Source: Myripristis murdjan
Taxonomy: Eukaryota; Chordata; Actinopteri; Holocentriformes; Holocentridae
Direction: 5' to 3'
Length of the DNA: 64,000 bases
Assembly: GCF_902150065.1 (NCBI RefSeq)
Contig: NC_043987.1
Location: 20,862,987 to 20,926,986 of the forward strand
Part shown: positions 1-9,600 of the stretch, piece by piece
Layout: each line of letters opens with the position of its first letter
Numbering within the stretch: the stretch's first letter is position 1
Made by a program: the position numbers and the translations under genes
The notes under the pieces: model-generated
What the model was told of the DNA's origin: nothing
Seen by the model: the letters and a program-made list of their open reading frames with translations, nothing else
Databases searched by the model: none

Positions 1-246
1 ATCTTATTATGGAAGTGGTCTCTTCCAGGATGACAATGCCCCCATCCACAGGGCACAAAGGGTCGCTGAATGATTTGATGAAGTTAAAAATAATGTAAAT
101 CATATGGCCTTCAGTCACCAGATCTCAAACTACTTTAAAACCTATGGGTGTTTTATAGACTTGTGGTTTCTATGGCGGCTGGTGGTCCAACATCTTACCA
201 AGACACATCATGTTGGTTTTTCCTTTAATTTTTCACCATCTGTATG
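1..246 (+). mobile_element. Tc1-like DNA transposon, 3' part (inactive)
   Basis: A plus-strand reading near base 29 gives a degraded Tc1/mariner transposase segment with the pattern DNAPIHRAQRVAE, an in-frame stop, then FDE and VNHMA. This resembles the catalytic region of fish Tc1 elements that reads into WPSQSPDLNPIE. After it come scrambled coding sequence and a terminal-repeat-like end (about 205-246, TGTTGGTTTTTCCTTTAATTT and then a CACC..CTGTATG stretch). The same end sequence recurs in the element at 57361-58087, so both belong to one family. The left part lies outside the window. It sits downstream of exon 3 of the minus-strand zinc-finger-like gene, so it is probably intronic to it. 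Confidence 0.72.
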
Positions 247-351
247 GATATATATGATGCGAAGAAGTAATCTGTTGAATAACACCCCTGTGCTCACTTG
301 TTTTTTTGTTTAGGACACTTAATACAACCCAAACTTGAAGGCAACACTCAC

Positions 352-1082
352 TCTTTTCACTTGTCCTGTCTCGCTCCGTCCCGTTGTCCCCATTGTCCGT
401 TGTCTCCGGTGGCTCCTCCTTTACCACTATCAGTTCAGGCTGTTCCTTCACTGGGTTTGTGAGCTGCTGAGCGTGCAACATATAAATGTCAGCCATTACA
501 GAGGAGCATGACAGAACAACATCACACATAATGAGCAGTGCAGAACTTACTTCGACCGCAGGATGCTCTTCACCTTGACACAAACTACTCATCTCAGTGG
601 AGGCACTTATGCTTTCCCATGGACTTTCACTAGGATGCAATGAAGTCCATATTAGATGAAAATCAACCAGGTAGGGGAGATGACAGCAAAGGTCATGAAG
701 GATGCAGTTTCCTATGGTGACAACTCAGACACAGCCACTCCCTACAGACTACACACAGGGGTCAGCAAGCCTACCGTTTTATTATAGGTCCAGTCCTGTT
801 AGGGTCCAGTCTTCCACTACTATTTTCTGAGCCGTCCCTCAACCTGGCTGCTACTGAACGTCCCGCTGCGTCCTGCCTGCGCCCTTGTGCAATGTACAGC
901 AAATTCTCCATCAGCTGCAGTTTCTCTGTGAGCGAAGCGATTTCGTTCCGTCCTCGAGTTATCTCTATTTTCAGCATCTTTGACTCGATCTCCACCAGTT
1001 TGCTTATTTCCAGTACAGCTGTTTTTGATAATGCATCCATGATGGAGACGAGCTGTGACTGAAAGGAGAAGACTGTCGACAT
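352..1082 (-). CDS. zinc-finger-protein-like gene, 5' coding exons (partial)
   Basis: Minus-strand gene running off the left edge. Coding exons in order of transcription: 1082-775, 629-551 and 466-352 (or from 463 if the second AG of a CAGCAG acceptor is used). All three junctions keep frame, and the donors are GTAGGC, GTAAGT and GTGAGT. The start is the ATG at 1082-1080; the frame is open a few codons upstream but without an ATG. The product begins MSTVFSFQSQLVSIMDAL, then EISKLVEIES and a heptad-like stretch ending KLQLMENLL. This is the N-terminal helical module I know from many fish C2H2 zinc-finger proteins. Exon 3 carries a VKEEP sumoylation-type motif, also usual there. No zinc finger is in the window, so the DNA-binding assignment is by family resemblance only. 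It is transcribed divergently from pgls. Confidence 0.55.
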
Positions 1083-1290
1083 CCTTCTCGATATAGACAC
1101 GAGCCGACCTGAGCAGAAGAGTTGTTACAGTTCAGGAGAACTAATATGTACTGTCAAATATGTACTCTGCAATAAGCGATAGGCGCTAAGTATGCATGTC
1201 CACAAGATGAGCGTGTGTGTTTCTCCAAACAGCAAAGTTAAAAATGGCAACATTGTTTCCATCTACCGGGTGGGCGGATGCATCACAGGC

Positions 1291-1351
1291 ATGATTTTTT
1301 TTATTTATTTAATTATTTATTTTATTTTATTTTATTTTATTTTATTTTTTA
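1291..1351. repeat. (TTTTA)n low-complexity tract
   Basis: Tandem TTTTA and TTTA units with a few interruptions, in the region between the two divergent genes. Confidence 0.85.
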
Positions 1352-1502
1352 TAGGCAATGAATTATATTTCTTTATTATTGACGTTACTCTCCGTCCGTG
1401 GTGTGTAAAACTCCCAAAGATCTACAAACCACTTGTGCATATTTTGGTGGCTTTTATCACCAGTCAAATAGCAAAGTTTTACTTCCTCTTACCACTTTGG
1501 AG

Positions 1503-1524
1503 AACTACGTTTACCGGAATGCAG
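1503..1524 (+). promoter_or_regulatory. ZNF143/THAP11-type promoter element
   Basis: The bases AACTACGTTTACCGGAATGC match the layout of the vertebrate SBS motif (ACTACAATTCCCAGAATGC) at most positions, including the ACTAC core and the GAATGC end, and are followed by a GC-rich tail. It lies about 420 bp from the zinc-finger-gene ATG and 630 bp from the pgls ATG, a normal place for this factor at bidirectional promoters. Recognition is by eye, without a matrix score. Confidence 0.45.
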
Positions 1525-2150
1525 CGCGGCTTAAACTGAGAATGTGATTGGCCAATGTAGTTTCGTTACAGGAAGTGAAAAACCGGATTAAATTTGCCGA
1601 CAGAAAATATTGCTCATGCTTCTCTGCTGTTGAACTGGTCAGTTGGTAAAGAAATTTAGTTTCTCTCAGATTGATGCGTTAGTATTTCTTTGCCATATGC
1701 TGCCTAGTGTTGCTAATGTGAATGGTTGTTTAAGGTCTCAGTTACTAAGTCTGGCCTCTTCAATATATTTCGGTTTGTAGCTTATACATCTTTGTGTTTG
1801 CTCAGTTGATACTCGCTCACTTACAGTTCATTGCACCCTGCATGAAAGCAGGATCCCTGTAACTCCTGCCATTACCTCAAAGCCAAAATTAGCTGAAGTT
1901 AGTGGTAATTAGCAAATAGGTTCAGTAGTTAAAATGAAAGGATGTGCATTAACACTCAGCTGTTGTACTGTAGATAAATCAGACTGCTTGTATACTCTAT
2001 TTGAACACAGGTTGCAGTTTTTTCAGTCACATCAGGATGACTTGCAAAACAGTTTTGTAATTCACTTCCTTGTATATTGCTCAAGTGTTTTTTTTTTTTT
2101 TTTTTTTTTCCTCCCCGGCCCATCCTCTCCTGTGCTCACACAGCAGTCCA

Positions 2151-5100
2151 ATGGCTGGCAGAAGAATCGTGGTCTTCCCCTCATCAGCGGAGCTTGGCCC
2201 GGTGCTGGCTCACCTGGTGACGTCCCGGGCTGAGAAGGCCGTATCGTCCCGTGGCCGGTTCTCCCTGGGTCTTTCCGGAGGCAGCCTTGTGTCCATGCTG
2301 AGCAAGGAGCTGCTCGCCCTGCCGGACTTGGACTGCAGTAAATGGGTTGTGGGGTTCTGCGATGAGCGGCTGGTTCCCCCTGATGACCCTGAGAGCACCT
2401 ATGGGCTGTACCAGGTATACATTCAAGAATATGTCTTTGCATCTATGAAATGAATGCCCCGTTTCCTTGTCATGCCACAGTTAAATGTAATTCTTCACTG
2501 CTTTTCCAGAATCAGTTGTTCTCCAAGATCAACATCCCTGTCACTCAGATTTTGACCATCAACTCATCTCTGCCTGTGAACGAGTGTGCTGAAGACTACA
2601 CCCGCCAGCTGAAGGAGGTGCTGACATTTGTTAGAGCTGTCTTGCTGCACTATGACTAGCTCTGGCCCAGAGTCACTGGCTCATAGACTTCAGTACCGTT
2701 TCTGTGTATTGTGGTATCGATCTGCTGCTTTTGAACATGCAGGCCTTCCCGGACGATAGCATACCCGTGTTTGACTTGCTGCTGTTGGGAATGGGGCCTG
2801 ATGGACACACCTGTTCTCTCTTCCCAGACCACCCTCTCTTGGAGGTGAGAACCTGTTCTCCAGATCTATGCAATTCCATCAGTATGTTGCTGCGTGTAAG
2901 GAAATGCAATTAAAGGAGGTGCTTCTTTATTGGAAAGTCAATTAACATATCATAATAATTTATTATAGCTTTTTAATGGCCTTGATGCTTAACTCTTTAA
3001 TAAGTTCCAGTCTGCATGTCCCATTTAGCTTCTTCTGACCCCATGACTGCATGAATACACAGATAGACAGATGTACTTTATTGATCCCAAATTGGGAAAG
3101 CAGGTTGTCCAGACATTGCATAAGGAGAACAGTAAACTACACAAAAAAAATACAGTTTAAATGGTCATTCCAGTTACTTAAGTATTACTATAATGCCAAC
3201 ATTACACAGTTGTTAAAGGTGCAATCTCTACATATGATTATACAGGATTAACTGTGCAATCCTTACTGTCAGTGGAGCTTGTTGAACATGTATGCACATT
3301 AAAGGTGCAGTATGCAGAATTGCGAAGGGTTGACTTAAGTAACATTTTTTAGACTCAGTTTACAAAAAAAAAGAAATAAACATGTCATCATCAATAAGTC
3401 CAGATGATGATGTGAACCATGTACGCTTAACTACCAAATTATTTGTGCTTATTCCACATTTTTGTTAGTTGAGTCTAAAGGATCCTCACTTAGATCGACC
3501 CTTGGCCATTTTGTTAAGTGCACCTTTAAATGTAAGAATTTGCTTGTCATTCCAATTTTCTTGAGTAATTATGTCACTATTTGTGTAGATGAAAGAATCT
3601 CACCCAAAGCCAGAGAGCAGTGAGCTAAGACTCAAATGTGCAATGTCTTCTTCAGGTATCAAGTCTGGCATTGGTCTATACAGAATGACAATGTGGTAAT
3701 TTTGACTTTTTTGAGGGTACAGATCTCGTCTGATAGCACACATGCACCAATTTGTTGTCTGTGAAGCAGATCCAGACCCTGTACCTGATGACATTACAAG
3801 TTCTCACTTCACCTTAACCTAAATTTAGTGGTGTTGCTGGTCTTTAAAGAAGACATCAAGCCTTGGATACATTGTGATGTTAAGTGAATTCTATGAATTA
3901 GTTTGTCATGAAGTATTGTAATTTACTTTTTAGCTATGCCTTATTTTCCCTCGTCCTGTCTCGTTATATATATCAGTCATTGATTCTTGGTTATATGTGT
4001 AGTTAGAGAGAGAGATATGGCAGTATGAATGGCAAAGTGATCATCACTCCTTTTATACAAAATGGCATATCATGTTGCTGCACTGCATCCTGGTCTATTG
4101 AGGTTACTGTTGATGGAAAAATTGATTTCTCTGTCACGGCTGAACATCATTTTTGAATGCTGAGAAGTTCTTCTTGCTCTTTGATTTTGAGGGGCTGACA
4201 CCAAAACCTGAAGTTTACTGTTACTCTTTACTATGTTTTAGACAGCTGATTTTTTTTTTTTCTATTATGAAAATCCATTCTGTGCCAGAAATATCTTGAT
4301 GTGATATCACGTCACTTAGTTAAGAAAAACACACCACCAAACACCAAAATATATGAAGAAATTTAAAGTACATTGATCACAAAGTGTGCAGAATATCCAT
4401 GCATTCATTTTAAGGCTTCACAGTCCTTTAATCTGCCTCCACTTCTTCATATACATCTCCTATCCATAAGAGGATTTAATAGGTTAAATCAGTGGTTCTC
4501 AATTATTTGCAACCGCCAATAATTATCTCCTGACCCCGAGTCTGAGAACCACTGGATTAAATTTAATGCAGGATCGTAGATTTCTTTCAGATTCTTTTAG
4601 TGTATTTCATGAAAAAGGCCAGTGTGTATTTTATATTTTGCACATTTTCTGTATTACTGCAGAAATATCATCTTTAACCATATTTACTGTGTGTTGTCAT
4701 CCTTTTTTTAAGAATCTTCTTAAATTAACCACTGGTCATTAGGGTGAAGTGTTCTAGTCATTCTGCAAATACTGTGAATGTTATTTTTCAGTTATAGAAG
4801 CAGTAGACATATGAAATGCATTATTCAGTTTGACTCTTGCAGGCCCATTAATTACAGTCTTGTGGTAAGCAGAGGTTTGCTGTGGTCTTTGCTGTGGCTC
4901 CTGATTCACTAGTTCATGAACAATACTTGTTATGTGTATACTTTTTGAGGATACTCCCTTGACTATGTATGGATCATTTATAGGTTCAGGCTTAGTAGGG
5001 TGCCACAGACACACCCCACAGTCTGCAGGGGCACTCTCTCAGTGACTGTGTTTACATTATGCATGCATTACATGTGATTAGGTTTTGCTTGTACCCCTAA

Positions 5101-5795
5101 TTTAGGAAACCGAGAAGATTGTGGCCCCGATCAGTGACTCTCCCAAACCACCACCACAGCGTGTGACTATGACATTTCCAGTGGTGAACTCTGCCCGCTG
5201 TGTGGCTTTTGTATCAACAGGGGGAAGCAAAGCACCCGTGTTGAAGGTAACAGTATCAACATTACAAATACAGTCAAAGAAGCACATTTCAAGATAAGGC
5301 TCTGTGCTGAAACACATCACCATGCTGTAGCCCTACTAAAAGATGACAAAATGAGGTTTTAAGTGTCTTTGTAATTAGAGCACCACTGTTGCAGTTTCTC
5401 ATGGTCTGTGACAGATACATTTCACATTCAGAGGTTTAAAGCCCTCACAAGTCTGTGGCATGAGAAATCAGCTTAGACGTTGGCCTATAAAATGATGAAA
5501 CTTAGGCAATACATGCCTGAAATTGAAAACAAATATGTGCATACATTTTCTGAAAATCGATATAGGTTCTGCATCATATTGTATTACATTACTGAGCTAT
5601 GTAGCATTGCTGTTGTTGCACTGGAACATTGTGACCTTTTTCTTGCAGGAAGTGCTAGAGGGTAGAGAAGGTCCAGCATTCCCGGCAGCCCGTGTCACTC
5701 CCACCGAGGGAGAGCTCTTCTGGCTCATTGATGACCCAGCAGCTGCCTCACTGACCATCCAGGTAGAGAGGCCAGGCTCAGGAGCTAAACTGTAG
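2151..5795 (+). CDS. pgls: 6-phosphogluconolactonase
   Basis: Cytosolic enzyme of the oxidative pentose phosphate pathway, hydrolysing 6-phosphogluconolactone to 6-phosphogluconate after glucose-6-phosphate dehydrogenase. Five coding exons: 2151-2414, 2510-2617, 2743-2844, 5106-5246 and 5649-5795. All introns are phase 0 and GT-AG. The joined product is 253 residues, against about 258 in human. Visible family motifs are GLSGGS at residues 40-45, FCDERLVP from 69, and [11 protein letters not shown] from 142, the last being the signature of the glucosamine-6-phosphate isomerase/6PGL fold. The C-terminal exon carries the usual [13 protein letters not shown] stretch. The ATG at 2151 gives the expected [11 protein letters not shown] start directly after a likely 5'-UTR splice acceptor. 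Intron 3 (2.26 kb) holds a LINE tail, a TTAA-flanked MITE and a tiny hAT-type MITE. No disruption is seen. Confidence 0.96.
3055..3135 (-). repeat. fish LINE 3'-tail fragment
   Basis: AGATAGACAGATG followed by TACTTTATTGATCCCAAATTGGG is, read on the minus strand, the GGGATCAATAAAGTA-plus-ATCT-repeat tail common at the 3' ends of fish non-LTR elements. I recognise the tail but cannot assign the family (Rex1-like or similar) or place the other edge exactly. It lies in pgls intron 3. Confidence 0.5.
3299..3529. mobile_element. TTAA-flanked MITE, 231 bp
   Basis: Bounded by TTAA on both sides. The left end reads AAAGGTGCAGTATG, and the right end read inversely gives AAAGGTGCACTTAA, so there is a terminal inverted repeat of about 9-10 bp. 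No coding capacity. TTAA target use fits piggyBac- or Kolobok-type non-autonomous elements. A decayed relative may begin near 56438 (TTAAAAGTGCAATACGCAGC). It lies in pgls intron 3. Confidence 0.6.
4490..4554. mobile_element. hAT-type MITE, 65 bp
   Basis: Begins CAGTGGTTCTCAA and ends GAGAACCACTG, a textbook hAT terminal inverted repeat. It is flanked by 8-bp direct repeats GGTTAAAT (4482-4489) and GATTAAAT (4555-4562), which differ at one base. Only about 40 bp of internal sequence remains. It lies in pgls intron 3. Confidence 0.8.
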
Positions 5796-6087
5796 AGCTC
5801 TCCATCCACAGGAAACTTTGGAGGTCTGGTTCAAGACAATGGGAGAGATACATTCCTGTTTTTACCAGAAGCGTTAATACTTCACGTTGGCTCTTTGGGT
5901 ATGGAAAAAAAAAAGGAGAATAGCGGGGGTAAATACTAAGGAGGCAAGTGTAATGTGTAGTGCTGGTGTTTCAGTGCAGGAGGGACTTATTGGAGGTGCA
6001 TTGGATGTGTGTGTGTTTATGTGTGTCTGTCTGTCTGTAGCTGTCTAACAACACAACCTGTCTGCAAAGTTAAGGAAATGATGTCTT

Positions 6088-6093
6088 AATAAA
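6088..6093 (+). terminator. pgls polyadenylation signal
   Basis: Canonical AATAAA about 290 bp after the pgls stop codon, with GT-rich sequence nearby (6004-6040). It is the first good signal downstream of the coding end. Confidence 0.6.
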
Positions 6094-6615
6094 TATATAA
6101 AGGTCACATTTGTATCGAGTCCCCTTACTTGATGTGGATCACCTGTCAATTCATTAATGATGGGTCAAAAAATAATAAACATACACCTCTCAATTTCATA
6201 CACACATACATATCATCAATATGTGGTACGCAGCAACTGCTGATGGTAAAAATCTTGGCTATTTTCTAGAATTTAACCTTTGTAATTACAATGACATGAA
6301 ATTATCAATCATGCAAAATAAAATAAAATGTTAATTGAATATTTACATTCTTTTTTTCCGCCAATACAATAATTTCAGCAGTGTATCCCCTTTAAGATCT
6401 CAGAACATCTGATCCCACCCCTTTAACACTCAACTTCGCAGTGTTGTCACATCAGGGCTGCACTACATGGGTTTTGTCTGTCGGTGATGAGCTCGTACAT
6501 ACCAAAAGAGACAACTTGTGTGTCTTTTCTTTAGCAGCGTGTGTCTCCACGACCCACTGCGACTTTTATTTATTTTTTTTAATATACATAGCTATTTATT
6601 TTATCGCGTTTTGCA
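6094..6615 (+). promoter_or_regulatory. pgls-colgalt1 intergenic region and colgalt1 promoter
   Basis: About 520 bp between the pgls polyadenylation signal and the colgalt1 ATG. It is AT-rich in its first half and lacks a clear TATA box. The last 200 bp become more GC-rich toward the start codon and continue into a GC-rich first exon, as is usual for a housekeeping promoter. No specific factor site is claimed. Confidence 0.4.
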
Positions 6616-9600
6616 ATGCACGGATCCTCCCTGTCCCTCCCCGCCGCCCTGCTCCTGACGCTGCTGTCCTGCTGCAGACCTTCCCAGGGATACTTCGCGG
6701 AGGAGCGCTGGAGCCCCGAGTCTCCACTGCTGGCTCCCCGAGTCCTCCTCGCCCTTATCTGCAGAAACACGGAGCACTCCTTGCCGTATTTCCTCGGCAC
6801 TATCGAGCGTCTTAACTACCCCAAGGACCGGGTGGCACTGTGGTAAGTTATGACCTGGGAAAACCAGCTACACTTTGCCCGCTAGCTAGTTCAGTTAACT
6901 TAGCCGAAAAGTAACGGAAACTTACCGTTTGGTGGCTAACGTCAACTTTTAACGTAACGGCTTTCCTTTAAAAAAAAAAAAAAAAATTAGCCTTTTGTGA
7001 AACTTCAAGGGTTTAACGGCTTGTATGTGGTGAAATTAGAAAGGGGGTGGACCCGCAGTGACCAGGTAATGCTAACACAATATAGTTGCGACAGTTTTGG
7101 TTAAAATGACGATATATTCGCCAAGAAAGAAGACCCCTTACGAGTTAGCATAGCGTGGACCAAAGACTGGTAGTGTGCTCATATTTTCATTTACGTATTC
7201 CTGGTCAGAATAGCAGTGATGAGCACCTCTGGTCATTGTGCCTCCACCCGTGTACTCTTGGTCTGTATACGTGGAGAGGATGGGAGGTGATTGTTGTAGC
7301 CTGAAGGGGTGTTAATACAATACTTCCTGGCTGTGGGTAGGTCGTCGACAGACAAGCCCTGGAAGACAGGATAGATGTCTGTTCCATCCATCTATTCATC
7401 CATCCATCCATACATGCATCTATACATTCTGCCACTACATGTGTTACTCATCATAGCTCCACCCTATATCGCCTTGCATGTACTTCAGCTGTCTTAGATC
7501 TGGTTTGAGCTGACTTACTCTTTTGGCGTACTACAGGATGGATTCCCAAACCTTTTCATGTACAGGACCAACAAAGAGATGCACTGCCACCCACCAGCAT
7601 TTAAGAAAGCTTTAGGGACCCATAGGAATCACGGTCACCAGTGTACGTGGAAATGGAGTGAAAACCTTAATCAGAAAATATATATATGCATTCTCTTCCT
7701 GGCTGCGGGTGTTTAGTCTACAGACAAGTCCGCAAACACTTAATCCATGTCTGCTCCATCCATCCATCTATACATTATTCAATTACACGTGTTAATCATC
7801 ATAGCCCCACCCTATGTCACTTTGCGTGTATCTCAGCTGTCTCAGATCTGGTTTGAGCTGACTGACTCTTTTGGTTTGCCACAGGATGGATTCCCAGACT
7901 TTTTTATGTCCAGAGTCAACATTTAAGAGAGCTTTATGCCAACAAACATTTAAAAAAAAAAAAAAAGCTTTATGAACCTCTAGGAAGCAGGGTCACCAGT
8001 ATAGGTGGAAGTGGAGAGGGTGAAAACCTTAATCAGGAAATATATATACATTCTTACCTGGTGCTAACCTACAGTGATTCAGAACATTTAACTAATACTT
8101 CTTTTGCTCAGGCACGCCTGTGTCATTGTTGTTTAGGACAGACTACTTTCACCTGAGAAGACACCTGGAGCACTTGTTAGATGTGGGTCACATGGAGTAA
8201 CAATAAAAGTTCATTTTCCCACAGTAATAAGAGATCTTAAGGAAACATAAATCTCCAGGAGCTTTATGTAGGGGCAGGGCAACCTCTAATATTCACTCTA
8301 CATGCTAACACAGGTTATAAAAAAGTATAAACTCATTTTACAGAGCAACAGTTTAATCCCAGTCATAGTAGAACGTGGTTAATTGAGGTTATCAGCAGTC
8401 ATGCTGTAGGCGGTTTTCTGAGCACTGCTGCTGTCTGTCATTCTTGACAGACTTTCAGTCCTGAGGCAATTATGGGGTGGGATGTGCAAATGGATGTTAT
8501 AGACCATATAAACATGTCCAAGAGCATGAGCAGGCTGGAGTTGGGAGAATTAAAGGGGAGGGGTTTCTCACACATAATAAGCAAACAACATGCTCCAACA
8601 GCCCATCTGTGCTTATATTCTCAAAGCTCTGAGCAGTTTTCCTGACTCCGTGGCAGGTTCAGAGAGGTATGCTCTTCACTCATCAACCTGATGAACAGGT
8701 TTCAGTTCATCAATGGTCTTTTTTTATAATTGAAATTCAATTCAAAATTTAGTTGCTCCTGCTGTTGCTTGGGGAATGGGGAAAAATGTGTAAACATGTA
8801 ACAGATGAATGCAGTTTTGTTTAGACATGTTTCATAAGCAGATTAAGCTGCATCTGGCAAAATGAAACAGCTGACTGATGCTATAAACACTACGTCCTGT
8901 AGCCTTATGTTAGGTGCAGTCACTTGCAGGCATGCCATAGCTTCAGCCACAGAACATGATTTAAGTTTGTCTAAAAGTAGGACTACATCTCTTCTCCAGC
9001 GGAGCAGTGATTGACCAGATGTGAGACATCACTGCTTGACAGCTGTTGACAGTGCAAGTAGGGAAACCAGAGAAGAGCTGTTTGAGCTGAACATGAGGCA
9101 GAAGGCTCAGTGTAATCCAGAGTTTTAGGATGTTGAAGGATGGACAGCAAGGGTGAGGGGAGAAAAGGTTTAGCAGGGGCCTGCAGTGTTCTCACAGATC
9201 CCTGTGATATCAGGCGAGCAAACTTGGCTTGGCTGTTTGCCATCTGTGGAAGATACAAACTGTGCTGCCTTTAGTGCAGATGTCTGTTTTAGAGTAAAAA
9301 CTACAGTGCAACAGAATACCAAAGAAACGCAAAGGAAAGTACGCTGGAAAGAATGCTAAAGAAAGGAAAGCCAATGTATTGTAACATGATCCCCCGTCTT
9401 CTCAATACACAGGGCCGAGCCAATGGAATGACTCTCAGCTAAATGTGGCTTGATTTTGAACCTCTGCAGAATTGGACTGAATGTGCAAGCTGGCATATTT
9501 GCTCTCTCTCATCTTACACATAGCTTGAGCGAGCCCCACACAATTTTCTTTACTTAGCCTAACTATTGCAGATCTACCAGTTTCACTTCTATAATGCTGC

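Larger units (their letters stand above)
1083..2150. promoter_or_regulatory. divergent promoter region between the zinc-finger-like gene and pgls
   Basis: About 1.07 kb separates the two start codons. It holds a TTTTA-rich run (1291-1351), a ZNF143/THAP11-like element (1503-1524), overlapping inverted and direct CCAAT boxes (ATTGGCCAAT, 1547-1556) and an ETS-like CAGGAAGTG just after it. Just before the pgls ATG, a long T tract (2084-2109) followed by CTCACACAG at 2136-2144 looks like a splice acceptor. That implies an upstream noncoding pgls exon; a candidate donor is GTAAAG near 1646. Transcription start sites cannot be fixed from sequence alone. Confidence 0.5.

Noticed and set aside
2062-2442. 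Minus-strand open frames across pgls exon 1
   Set aside because: They are shadows of the GC-rich coding exon, which is clearly read on the plus strand.
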